DNA of 33,693 nucleotides from Thermodesulfobacteriota bacterium. GTDB lineage: Bacteria; Desulfobacterota; DSM-4660; Desulfatiglandales; Desulfatiglandaceae. Location of the stretch: positions 1 through 33,693 of the forward strand of contig JANQDY010000226.1 of assembly GCA_028278625.1 (NCBI GenBank). The letters run 5' to 3'. The position numbers and the translations under genes were made by a program. Each line of letters starts with the position of its first letter. Position 1 is the stretch's first letter. Under the pieces are notes generated by a model. The model saw only the letters and a list, made by a program, of their open reading frames with translations, searched no databases and had not been told where the DNA came from. Shown piece by piece: positions 25,390 through 33,171 of the stretch.

Positions 25390-25695
25390 CTAGTTCGATG
25401 GACCGCCAGTGGTCGATTTGTCAATCTCCCGCAAGAGCACTTCCAGCATTCCGGCCAGTTCCTCCTTCTTTTCGCAGACAGCCATGCAAAGGGGCTCCTC
25501 GCGATCCCCGCAGCCGTCACAGGCCAGGGTGTCTCCATCGTCCTTTTCCGCAAAAAAAATGGTCTTTCCCTTTCCTTCTTCCGTGTCGAGAACTTTGAGG
25601 CTGGACACTGACGGCTTGAATTCCCCTATATGGTGAAACGAGCAGGCGATCTCGCAGGTCCTGCAGGCGCCGCAGTCAGGCATTTCAAAAAACAT
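25390..25695 (-). CDS. Small ferredoxin-like protein with two [4Fe-4S] motifs
   Basis: A 101-residue iron-sulfur protein. CGACRTCEIAC (residues 8-18) and CDGCG...CMAVC (about 59-74) supply eight cysteines in the order found in HycB/AOR-associated electron transfer subunits, with a longer spacing in the second group. The gene starts 30 nt after the TRAP permease gene and ends 86 nt before the AOR gene. The likely role is as electron carrier for the AOR enzyme. The C-terminal third is a polar tail without motifs. Confidence 0.88.
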   Translation of the reverse strand: MFFEMPDCGACRTCEIACSFHHIGEFKPSVSSLKVLDTEEGKGKTIFFAEKDDGDTLACDGCGDREEPLCMAVCEKKEELAGMLEVLLREIDKSTTGGPSN

Positions 25696-25725
25696 GGTTT
25701 CACCTCCATCCTCATCGTTCGTGCA

Positions 25726-27039
25726 TTACATGGTCCCCGGCAACCAAGTGCTCAGAGAGGGGAAACATACCAGGATCACAATGACCAAGATCATCATCAG
25801 AAGGAACGGAAGGGCGCCTGCAAAAATATCCTCAAGGGTAGCCGATTGTCCGATGGCGGCCTTGATGGTAAACGGCACCATGCCGAAGGGGGGAGTGATC
25901 AGCCCCGTCTCGATTGCCATAACACTGATGATGCCGAACCAGATGAGGTCGAAACCGAGGGCCTTCACCGTGGGCAGCACAATAGGGAGCAGCACGATCA
26001 TGATGGAAATGCAATCGAGGAAGGCCCCCATGACCATCAGTACAACCAATACCATGGCGATAATCAGAATCGGGGGTACGGGAAGCGCCACCACAAAGCC
26101 CGCAAATTCACTCACGATACCGCTCATGGCGAGCATCCGGCTGAATATCTGAGCTCCGATGAGCAGAAAAAAGAAGCTGGCAGTCATGAGACCGGTTTCG
26201 GTGAGTGCACTTTTCAGGTTTGAAATGCTTACCCGACGCTTTATGAGTGCCAACAAAAGCGCAGCGATGGTTCCGACGGCACCTGCCTCCGTAGGGGTGA
26301 AAAACCCGCCGTAGATTCCACCCAGGACGAGAATGATCAAAGCTACAATTCCGAAGGTCTTTCTCAACGCCCGGAGTCGGGACTTCCAGCTTCGTCTTTC
26401 ATGCTTCAAGGAGGTTCCCGTTAACCGGGGATTGAAACGACACATGGTCCAGATCCCCAATGAATAGACTGCCACCAATACAAGACCCGGCACCACACCA
26501 GCCGCAAAAAGGCGGCCGATGGACTCTTCAGCCAGAACACCGTAGACGATGAGAAGCACACTGGGTGGAATGAGCATTCCCAAAACAGAACTGCCCGCGA
26601 TTGTCCCCAGACTGAATCGTTTGTCATAACCGAGACGAAGCATCTGGGGAAGCGCAACCTTGCTGAACATCGCGGCCGAGGCCACACTAATCCCGGTGAC
26701 CGCAGCGAATGCTCCGTTTCCGACCACCGTGGCAATGCCCAAACCGCCGCGCAAGTTTCCGACCCAGGTGTTGGCCGCGTCATAGACGTCTTCGCTGGCG
26801 CCCGATAGGTTCGCCATCAATCCCATTAAGACAAACAGGGGAATGACCGCCAACAGATACTCAAACGTGGCATAGAAAGGCGCCGTCCCCAGCATGGAGC
26901 CGACAACCCCAAGGCTGTCGGTGATCAGCCACATCCCCAAGACACTCACGGATAAGAGGGCGACGCCTATATGCACTCCTGCCAGGATTGCCACCATAAG
27001 GAGAATCATCATCAATATTGCCACCAGAATCGGGTCCAT
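25726..27039 (-). CDS. TRAP transporter large permease (DctM type)
   Basis: A 437-residue membrane protein with about twelve helices, the channel-forming subunit of a sodium-driven tripartite ATP-independent transporter. GVHIGVALLSVSVLG near the N-terminus, ATVVGNGAFAAVTGISVASAAMFSKVALP (part; residues about 102-130), LIPPSVLLIVYGVLAEESIG and TPTEAGAVG are standard DctM motifs. Its ATG shares one base with the DctQ stop (TGATG), so the two permeases are translationally coupled. It completes a full P-Q-M transporter. Confidence 0.96.
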   Translation of the reverse strand: MDPILVAILMMILLMVAILAGVHIGVALLSVSVLGMWLITDSLGVVGSMLGTAPFYATFEYLLAVIPLFVLMGLMANLSGASEDVYDAANTWVGNLRGGLGIATVVGNGAFAAVTGISVASAAMFSKVALPQMLRLGYDKRFSLGTIAGSSVLGMLIPPSVLLIVYGVLAEESIGRLFAAGVVPGLVLVAVYSLGIWTMCRFNPRLTGTSLKHERRSWKSRLRALRKTFGIVALIILVLGGIYGGFFTPTEAGAVGTIAALLLALIKRRVSISNLKSALTETGLMTASFFFLLIGAQIFSRMLAMSGIVSEFAGFVVALPVPPILIIAMVLVVLMVMGAFLDCISIMIVLLPIVLPTVKALGFDLIWFGIISVMAIETGLITPPFGMVPFTIKAAIGQSATLEDIFAGALPFLLMMILVIVILVCFPSLSTWLPGTM

Positions 27040-27539
27040 CAGGTCCTTTCTCTTAGAAGACCTCTTAGCTCATGGAGTTCTTGAAGTAGATTTATAAGAA
27101 ATTGCAACGAGACCAAGCCGCTTCCGAGGACCACCAGAAAGCGAACAGGATAGACCGGCACATGCAACTGCACACCCTCGTACTCCCGTATGAGAAAGCC
27201 TGACCAGGCAGGATCCCAGCTGTATCGGCATATCATGGCAAAGATGGCGGTCCCGATGATGCTGGCGCCCATTCTGCAGATTGTGGTGCTCACGGGAGAC
27301 AGAAGCTGCAGCACTACCGTTGTGCCAACATGCCGCCCTTTCTGCAAGGCGTAGGGAATGGCCAGAAAAACAATTGCAGCCAGTGTGGACTTGACCAATT
27401 CGGTCGTTCCGGCTATGGGCCGATCAAAAGCGAACCGAGCGACCACGTCAGCGGTTATCCAAAGCGCCATCAAGAAAACCGCGATGGCTGATATGACATT
27501 CAACACGGCCAGGAATCGAATCCACAAGTCTCTGATCAT
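27039..27539 (-). CDS. TRAP transporter small permease (DctQ type)
   Basis: 166 residues with four hydrophobic segments. AIAVFLMALWITADVVARFAF in the first part, and the FLAIPYALQKGRHVGTTVV stretch (about residues 58-76), which carries the arginine-histidine pair of DctQ proteins, identify it. It lies between the receptor gene (62 nt upstream) and the large permease gene (overlapping). Membrane subunit of the same transporter. Confidence 0.93.
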   Translation of the reverse strand: MIRDLWIRFLAVLNVISAIAVFLMALWITADVVARFAFDRPIAGTTELVKSTLAAIVFLAIPYALQKGRHVGTTVVLQLLSPVSTTICRMGASIIGTAIFAMICRYSWDPAWSGFLIREYEGVQLHVPVYPVRFLVVLGSGLVSLQFLINLLQELHELRGLLRERT

Positions 27540-27601
27540 CGCTTCAATCGCTAATCCTCCTCATCGGGTCCCACCTACCTGCTTAGAAATGATCATTGGT
27601 C

Positions 27602-28681
27602 TCATGGTTTTGGGCGGTAGGGAAACTTGTACCCTTCCTTCTCCAAGGCATCCAGATAATCACGAAGTATGGCGGTCCCGGGCCAGCCTTTGGCATCGGC
27701 CTCCCGTGCAGATTTACTGGCCACCCCGGCATTGTATAATACTTCGCTCCAGCGACCCCTCTCCTCTGGGGGCAGTTGGTAGAACTTCACGCCCTTCTCT
27801 TTCATTAGTTTCATTCCCTTCGCCGATTTTGCCAGCGTGTTTTCTGAGAGCTTCTTTTCATACTCCTTGGCCACTTCCACCATGATCGCACGGACCTCTT
27901 TTGGCAATCTGGCCCAGGTATTCAGGTTAACGGTCAAGAGTGCACAGGAAAAGACACCGAAGTCGACGATTGTGAGATAGGGCGCCTGCTCATAGAGTTT
28001 GAAGCCTATAATCGGGTTCGTGGAGGTAGCCCACCCTTCATATAAACCGGTCTGAAGTGAGGTATACGCCTCATTAAGCCGAGATTGGACTCCCACGCAT
28101 CCCAAGCCCGCCAGCCACGGTATTAGCGGGCCGCCGTTGGCCACCTTCTTCCCTTTCAAATCCGCCAAGGTCCTGACCGGGAATGTTGTAACCAACTGCT
28201 GACTGTCCACGGGAACCCATGCGAGGATCTTTTGGTTGTAACTCTCCATGATTTCGTCAAATATCGGGTACTTGGAAACGACTCTATGATGGGCGCGGAG
28301 CATTTGATACATGTCGCTGGTGGTGAAGGGTGCCCACCATGTATAGTTGTGGAGATACAACTTCGCATAGTCGAAGATGGACATGGGCAGGCCTATATCC
28401 GCAACCCCGGTCTCCACCGCCTCCAGAATCTCGCCCAACTTGGCAAGTGATCCCCCGTAAAACTGCTGTATCTTGGCTTTGTACTTGGTCCGTTCTGCCA
28501 CTCTTTTTTCAACCTCAGCGCAGAAGAAATCCCGCAGGGTTTCAACCCATATTGCCGACGCATAGGGATGCCCCGCGGCACAGCGTAGTTTGATGGTTTC
28601 AGCCCAGCCCGGCCCTGTCCCGAACAACAAACCTACGGCTACCAAAAAACCCAGCAGCTTTTTCCGCCAATCTGTGTTCAT
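27602..28681 (-). CDS. TRAP transporter substrate-binding protein (DctP type)
   Basis: A 359-residue periplasmic receptor with a signal peptide (residues 1-27, cut after GWA). EILEAVETGVADIGLP, TFPVRTLADLKGKKV (166-180) and the TSLQTGLYEGWA segment are DctP family marks. In most members an arginine follows the GKKI/V segment and holds the carboxylate of the ligand; here the position is Ala181 (KKVANGGP). The ligand may therefore lack a carboxylate or be held differently, which would fit a cyclic amide or other neutral compound; this is inference. GGGAGGT precedes the ATG. It heads the P-Q-M transporter genes within the cluster. Confidence 0.94.
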   Translation of the reverse strand: MNTDWRKKLLGFLVAVGLLFGTGPGWAETIKLRCAAGHPYASAIWVETLRDFFCAEVEKRVAERTKYKAKIQQFYGGSLAKLGEILEAVETGVADIGLPMSIFDYAKLYLHNYTWWAPFTTSDMYQMLRAHHRVVSKYPIFDEIMESYNQKILAWVPVDSQQLVTTFPVRTLADLKGKKVANGGPLIPWLAGLGCVGVQSRLNEAYTSLQTGLYEGWATSTNPIIGFKLYEQAPYLTIVDFGVFSCALLTVNLNTWARLPKEVRAIMVEVAKEYEKKLSENTLAKSAKGMKLMKEKGVKFYQLPPEERGRWSEVLYNAGVASKSAREADAKGWPGTAILRDYLDALEKEGYKFPYRPKP

Positions 28682-28764
28682 AACGACCTCCCTTTTTCAT
28701 CTTGCGAAAAGACTTAAGAATCCCTCAAAGTTGTTTCATCGGTCTATTCAAATGTTCCGGGTTT

Positions 28765-28779
28765 CCTGTGTTGCACAGG
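28765..28779. other. Short hairpin between the cupin and TRAP receptor genes
   Basis: CCTGTG-TTG-CACAGG is a perfect 6-bp inverted repeat with a 3-nt loop in the 164-nt spacer, without a T tract on either strand. It could be an RNA processing or stability element that sets different expression of the two parts of the operon. Confidence 0.3.
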
Positions 28780-28845
28780 CTTTGTCAGCAAGTGGTGGCC
28801 AGGGTGAGGCAACGAGCCGAGGCATGTACAACGCATTGAGTCGGG

Positions 28846-29208
28846 TCAATCCCTCTTTTGGCTTTCTTCGGCAAAAGAAAGGCAGCAAAGATATCTCAGG
28901 GTTTCCTCTCCATCGTTTCTCAACCCGTGAAGTTCGTTTGAAGGGACAAACACCACGCTTCCCGGCCCGATTACCCTCTCATCATCGCCTCCTTTCATCA
29001 CCCCCTTCCCCTCGAGTATGAAAACCTCATGTTCTCCTTCATGACTGTGTGGTGCCACCCGGGCCCCAGGCGCCATTTCAAAATACCGCATGGCAAAGTG
29101 GTTTGCTCCCATGTCTCTGTTAACCAGCCATCTTATGGTGATTGCTCCCTTACTCCAGTCGTCCCCAACCTTTTCCGCCTCGATATTCTTGTAATGATGC
29201 GTGATCAT
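28846..29208 (-). CDS. Small single-domain cupin protein
   Basis: A 120-residue cupin. The first motif PHSHEGEHEVFILEGKG (about 53-69) holds the metal-binding His-His-Glu set, and PSNELHGLRNDG (about 88-99) the second-motif His. Such proteins act as isomerases, dioxygenase-like enzymes or ligand binders, and sequence alone does not decide. AGGAGGTGAGGAG precedes the ATG, a very strong ribosome site. It follows the cyclase gene by 49 nt, which suggests a step next to that enzyme. Confidence 0.88.
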   Translation of the reverse strand: MITHHYKNIEAEKVGDDWSKGAITIRWLVNRDMGANHFAMRYFEMAPGARVAPHSHEGEHEVFILEGKGVMKGGDDERVIGPGSVVFVPSNELHGLRNDGEETLRYLCCLSFAEESQKRD

Positions 29209-29257
29209 CTCCTCACCTCCTGAATTTTCTTTTTCAGACTCTCAAGCTTTCTACTTC

Positions 29258-30031
29258 TCATTCTTCTTCGAATATGGCTGCGACCCGTGTCCATCCGGCA
29301 CTCCCTCCTGCCAACTTCACCGGAAAACAGACAACGGTGAACCCGTAGGACATAGGCAGCTGGTCGAGATTCGCCAATTTCTCGATGTGGCAGTATTCCT
29401 TTTCTATGCCTGCCCGGTGCCCTGCCCATAAGATCTCCTTATTGCCGGTCTTTTTGAAATCCTCCTTGATGGCCCAGAACGGTCGGTCCCAGGTCCAGGC
29501 ATCGATCCCCATGACACGAACCCCTTTGTCAATGAGCCAGAGAGTGGACTCTCTTCCCATCCCGCACCCCTCATCGAAGTATTCTTTCTTACCCCAGTAC
29601 TTGTCTGCACCGGTCATCATCATGACGATATCGCCGGGCTGGATCTCATATTCTATTTTTCTCAAGGCATCTTCCAAGTCGGGCACTGCGATCTCGGAGC
29701 CCCTTGGTTTGTGACGCATGTCAAGGACGACACCGTTACCGATACACCACTCTAACGGGACTTCATCGATGGTTTTGGCTTTTCTCCCTTCACTGATTGG
29801 AAAATAGTGCCAGGGTGCATCCAGATGTGTGCCTGTATGGGCACCGATCGCGACTTTATCCTGAGCATAACCAAGACCGTCGGGAAAGTCGGAAACCGAG
29901 CAATCAAAAAACTGCGCCAAATGTTCGGCAAGGTCTTGGTGGCGGATATGTTCAATGCTCGCCGGCAGCGGATCACTGGCGCTTTCCTCTGTTAGAACAC
30001 TCAGGTCATAGATTCTTTTGATTTTCATCAT
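29258..30031 (-). CDS. Cyclase-family metal-dependent hydrolase (kynurenine formamidase/isatin hydrolase fold)
   Basis: 257 residues of the cyclase family (PF04199). The metal-binding motif HTGTHLDAPWH (residues 65-75; His65, His69, Asp71) is intact. Family members hydrolyse amide bonds or cyclic amides (N-formylkynurenine, isatin) or cyclise polyketides. A ring-opening or amide hydrolysis step would suit a cluster that also has a molybdenum hydroxylase, but this is inference. Two ATGs are adjacent (30031 and 30028), and GGGGGAAGG precedes both. It is the first gene after a promoter-bearing gap and leads the cupin-TRAP-AOR genes. Confidence 0.92.
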   Translation of the reverse strand: MMKIKRIYDLSVLTEESASDPLPASIEHIRHQDLAEHLAQFFDCSVSDFPDGLGYAQDKVAIGAHTGTHLDAPWHYFPISEGRKAKTIDEVPLEWCIGNGVVLDMRHKPRGSEIAVPDLEDALRKIEYEIQPGDIVMMMTGADKYWGKKEYFDEGCGMGRESTLWLIDKGVRVMGIDAWTWDRPFWAIKEDFKKTGNKEILWAGHRAGIEKEYCHIEKLANLDQLPMSYGFTVVCFPVKLAGGSAGWTRVAAIFEEE

Positions 30032-30088
30032 AAACCTTCCCCCTATCTCCTTTCATCGCGAAAAACCGTCTCCACTTGGTTGTTATAA

Positions 30089-30128
30089 TATATGAATAAA
30101 TTATCAATCTTATTAGCTCTTATATGAA
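30089..30128. repeat. Direct repeat TATATGAA flanking the cyclase promoter -10 box
   Basis: TATATGAA occurs at 30089-30096 and 30121-30128, 32 bp apart (about three helical turns), placing both copies on one DNA face and on either side of the -10 box. It is a candidate operator for the XRE-cupin regulator encoded just upstream. I did not find the same word before the other cluster genes. Confidence 0.35.
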
Positions 30129-30138
30129 CGTTTGTCAA
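30110..30138 (-). promoter_or_regulatory. Probable promoter of the cyclase-cupin-TRAP operon
   Basis: On the minus strand a perfect TTGACA (30133-30138) is followed after 17 nt by TAATAA (30110-30115), a weak -10 box. The surrounding 60 bases are much more A+T-rich than the rest of the window, as expected for a promoter. It is about 80-100 nt upstream of the cyclase start. Confidence 0.5.
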
Positions 30139-30353
30139 GTTCTTTTTCATTGTGCATGGATTTTTTGAAAGACCGGACTGCCTGCCGATAGAATTCGGGC
30201 AGAGGCCGTCACAGGCAGAAAGGAAATTGTGATAAAGGAGTGATCAGGAGAGGAGTTTCGAGGACTTGGGCCTAAGGGGGCCTTCATTCACCAAGAAATC
30301 ATGAAGTAACCACTTGGGGTCTATCATGGCAAGAATCCACCCATTGAGTGGGC

Positions 30354-30881
30354 CTATTTTGGTATCTGGACCACCACGTAGGAACAATCTTCTATTGCGT
30401 CAACCGAATGGGTAAACAGGGCGTCGAACATAATGGCATCGCCCTCTTCAAGCTCAAATCCTCTATCATGGACCCGAAGACGTAACTTCCCTTTTCTGAG
30501 GCAGAAGATCTCATGGCTGTCGGAGTGAATTGCGGGTGGAGAGACCAAGGTAGTGCCTTTCGGCGCATCCACCAGATAGATAGCGACGTTTGAAAACGTG
30601 AACTTCTTTGTGTTTGGAACGGGAAAATCGATGTAGTCAGCGCTGGCCTGAACCACACGTACACCCTCTGCCAGCCTGATCAGTTCACTCGGCGGCTTCT
30701 TGAGGACCCGCCCGATACTGGCCAGGGTGTTTGCCGTGGGGTTACACTCGTTCTTCTCCACACGGACGATCGTACTAGGGGTTAATCCGGTTCTTTGGAC
30801 CATATCTTTGATTGTCAGACCCTCTTTTTGTCTTAGGGTTCGGATTACTGAGAAATCAAACTCACTATTGTTAAGGGACAT
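30354..30881 (-). CDS. XRE-type HTH regulator with C-terminal cupin (copy 2)
   Basis: About 175 residues from ATG 30881; the frame is open further upstream to 31010, but that would run into the preceding gene's stop, and the chosen start aligns with copy 1. Helix-turn-helix at about 11-66 (LRQKEGLTIKDMVQRTG, STIVRVEKNE) and cupin at about 105-173 (HSDSHEIFCLRKG, GDAIMFDALFTHSV). It is very similar to copy 1 at 18922-19467, with the DNA-recognition region strongly conserved but some changed residues (TPSTIVRVEKNE against TQSTILRLEKNR). It sits between the molybdopterin oxidoreductase and the cyclase operon, which it probably controls. Confidence 0.9.
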   Translation of the reverse strand: MSLNNSEFDFSVIRTLRQKEGLTIKDMVQRTGLTPSTIVRVEKNECNPTANTLASIGRVLKKPPSELIRLAEGVRVVQASADYIDFPVPNTKKFTFSNVAIYLVDAPKGTTLVSPPAIHSDSHEIFCLRKGKLRLRVHDRGFELEEGDAIMFDALFTHSVDAIEDCSYVVVQIPK

Positions 30882-30988
30882 CGTTGCGTTCTCTGAATAT
30901 AGGATTCGAACTGCCGCTGACGATATCATTATACAAAAGTGAGCCAGATTTTCAAGGGCGACCAGTCTGGTTTGATCAAAGAACGCTC

Positions 30989-33121
30989 CTATGCCTTGTA
31001 AATCCTGCAAGGGACATTCCTGATGGCGGTTGATCCGTAGATCGGGTCATATGTTCTGCCGTTGATCACCACGTTGACATTGGATTCGTACCATCTCCGT
31101 TCCTGCTCTTCAGCCTCCGGGAGCCACCAGCCATGTTCCACGGCCACCAGATGGTCGAGCATCCCTTCCATGAACTTGGCCTTGAACTTGACCCGCTCCT
31201 TGTCCCCATAATCGATGGTCTCAATCCAGACCCAGTCGTCCTCTTGGATCCCATTGGACTTGGCAGTCTCAGGACTCATCTCAACCGTGGGCCAAGGCAC
31301 CCGCTTGCGGTACATCTCGATCTGTCTGCCTGCGGAATGACTGAATTCCACCTTTTTCTTTCCACCCATGAGGATCAGGGGGTATTTCTCGGTGGTTGCC
31401 TGGGGCGCTACATAGGATGGGAGTGGATCGAATCCGAAGTTCTCCAGGAACGTGGAGTAAAGTTCCACTTTGCCAGAAGGGGTATTGAACTTGAACACAC
31501 CCTTCTTGTGGCGGTCATATTTCTTGGGCTGGTGAACATAGCTCACCCCGTCCAGTTCCGCGAATTTCTTCCCTTCCGTGTTGAGGCGCCAGTCGTGATA
31601 GGCTGCCAGATCTTTCCAAGGGATCTCCAGGTTCATCCGGTTGGCCAGTTCGATGAACATTTCATTGTCCTCTTTCCGCTCATAAAGAGGCTCGATGGCC
31701 TTGTGCTGCACCGGGATGAAGTAGGGATAGCCCATATGCCCCCGGAATCCTTCTTTTTCAAGCCAGGAAGAGGCTGGAAGGACGATGTCCGAAAGCTCGG
31801 CAGTTGGCGTCATAAAGAGGTCCATTGTCACAGAAAACTCGATTTGCCTGAAGGCCGTCTCGATAATCTTGGCGTCTTGATCTCCCACCAATTGGTTACG
31901 GGCGCTGGTGATCATGGCCTTGACTTGGTAGGGCTTCCCTTCCAACACCGCCTTGGCCCAAAGGGAGGGTTGAACAAACCCGTATATAGCATTTGGGCCG
32001 CTGAGCAGGGGCAGTTCTTTTGCCCCGATCCGTTTGCTCAACATCTCACGGGGCAGCTCACCCAATTTTTCCATGATTGGATATTCGCCGATCACATGGC
32101 TTTTGGAAGGGAGCAGGTTCCCCCCCCTGCGGTCCAGGTTTCCGCAGATGGAAGTAAGGATAAAGGTTGCCCGCGATGTCTGGACCGCGTTCAGGTTCTG
32201 GTCCAAGGGGACCCGCTGGCACAGACAGGAAGGGTCTGTTTTGGCAAAGATACGGGCCGCCTCGACGATCTTCTCCTTGGGAATCCAGGTGATCTCAGAC
32301 ACCGTCTCCACAGGATAGCCCTGCACATGTTCTTTCAGATCTTCAAAACCAAAGGCATAGTTGTCCACAAAATCCTGGTCATAAAGCCCTTCATTGATGA
32401 CCACATTGATCATCCCCAGGGCCAGGGCATCGTCTGTACCAGGCCGGATTTTGAGCCAGATATCGGCCTCCTTTGCGAAATCTGTAGGTCGGGGATCCAC
32501 CACGATGAGCTTGGCGCCATTTTTAGCGGCCTCAAGGATGCCATGGCCCATGGGATGGGGCACTGTATTTTTCGGATTGGCGGCCCAGAGGAGGATACAC
32601 TTGGCGTCCAGGGCCTCGTCATTGACGATCTCTGTGGCCAGAAGTGCTGCAGGATAACCAATGGTGGCTTTTACCGCGGCCGCTACTGGCATAAAGCAGA
32701 TAAATGCGCTCGAAAGCATGTTGGGGGTGCCCAAAAGGTAGCACATATAGCCCACCATGCCCATATTGGAATAGAGCCCGGCCCCAGTTCCTACACAAAT
32801 GGCCTCAGGTCCATCCTTTTCCTGAATCTGTTTCAGCTTGGCGCCAATGGTGTCAAAGGCCTCATCCCATGAGATCCTGCCCCACTTCCCTTCACCCCGC
32901 CCTCCGGTTCTTTTCAAAGGGTACTTGAGCCGGTCCGGGTGGTAGAGCAGCTCGATGCCAGCCCGACCTTTCACACACAGTTTGCCTTTGGTTATAGGGT
33001 AATCAGGGTCGCCTTCAATACGAACCACCTTTCCATCCTCAACATGAGCCAGCACACCGCATGCGCAATAGCACGAGGAACAAACGGTCTTGACCACATA
33101 GCTGCGGCTTCTTGATGTCAT
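30989..33121 (-). CDS. Molybdopterin (bis-MGD) oxidoreductase of the DMSO reductase family, acetylene hydratase-like clade
   Basis: About 710 residues from ATG 33121 (GGGAG upstream); a GTG at 33160 would add 13 residues. The N-terminal [4Fe-4S] site is CSSCYCAC (Cys14, 17, 21) with a fourth Cys in KGKLCVKG. The probable Mo/W ligand is Cys142 in FICFMP, almost the same position as Cys141 of Pelobacter acetylene hydratase, and long stretches (GMINVVINEGLYDQDFV, SGKVELYS, FDPLPSY) resemble that enzyme. Acetylene hydratase's essential Asp13, next to its second cluster Cys, is Tyr18 here, so hydration of acetylene is unlikely. No signal peptide, membrane anchor or iron-sulfur partner subunit is nearby. 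The reaction may be a hydroxyl transfer, hydration or redox step on a cyclic substrate; unknown. Confidence 0.92.
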   Translation of the reverse strand: MTSRSRSYVVKTVCSSCYCACGVLAHVEDGKVVRIEGDPDYPITKGKLCVKGRAGIELLYHPDRLKYPLKRTGGRGEGKWGRISWDEAFDTIGAKLKQIQEKDGPEAICVGTGAGLYSNMGMVGYMCYLLGTPNMLSSAFICFMPVAAAVKATIGYPAALLATEIVNDEALDAKCILLWAANPKNTVPHPMGHGILEAAKNGAKLIVVDPRPTDFAKEADIWLKIRPGTDDALALGMINVVINEGLYDQDFVDNYAFGFEDLKEHVQGYPVETVSEITWIPKEKIVEAARIFAKTDPSCLCQRVPLDQNLNAVQTSRATFILTSICGNLDRRGGNLLPSKSHVIGEYPIMEKLGELPREMLSKRIGAKELPLLSGPNAIYGFVQPSLWAKAVLEGKPYQVKAMITSARNQLVGDQDAKIIETAFRQIEFSVTMDLFMTPTAELSDIVLPASSWLEKEGFRGHMGYPYFIPVQHKAIEPLYERKEDNEMFIELANRMNLEIPWKDLAAYHDWRLNTEGKKFAELDGVSYVHQPKKYDRHKKGVFKFNTPSGKVELYSTFLENFGFDPLPSYVAPQATTEKYPLILMGGKKKVEFSHSAGRQIEMYRKRVPWPTVEMSPETAKSNGIQEDDWVWIETIDYGDKERVKFKAKFMEGMLDHLVAVEHGWWLPEAEEQERRWYESNVNVVINGRTYDPIYGSTAIRNVPCRIYKA

Positions 33122-33171
33122 TGTTGCTATCTCCCTTCTTTCTTGGTATTCCACGTTCACAACGATTCCTT

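Larger units (their letters stand above)
30032..30353. other. Intergenic region between copy-2 regulator and cyclase
   Basis: About 320 bases with no gene. Besides the promoter and direct repeats, it contains CCCA-TTGAG-TGGG just after the regulator stop (30340-30352), and CTGCCTG/CAGGCAG arms (30178-30184, 30212-30218) that could pair across 27 nt. None has a T tract, so an intrinsic terminator is not obvious. Confidence 0.45.

Noticed and set aside
31133..32872. Long open frame of 579 codons on the plus strand
   Set aside because: It is antisense to the molybdopterin oxidoreductase, has no ribosome site and its translation looks like a shadow (His/Leu/Gly-rich, no motifs).
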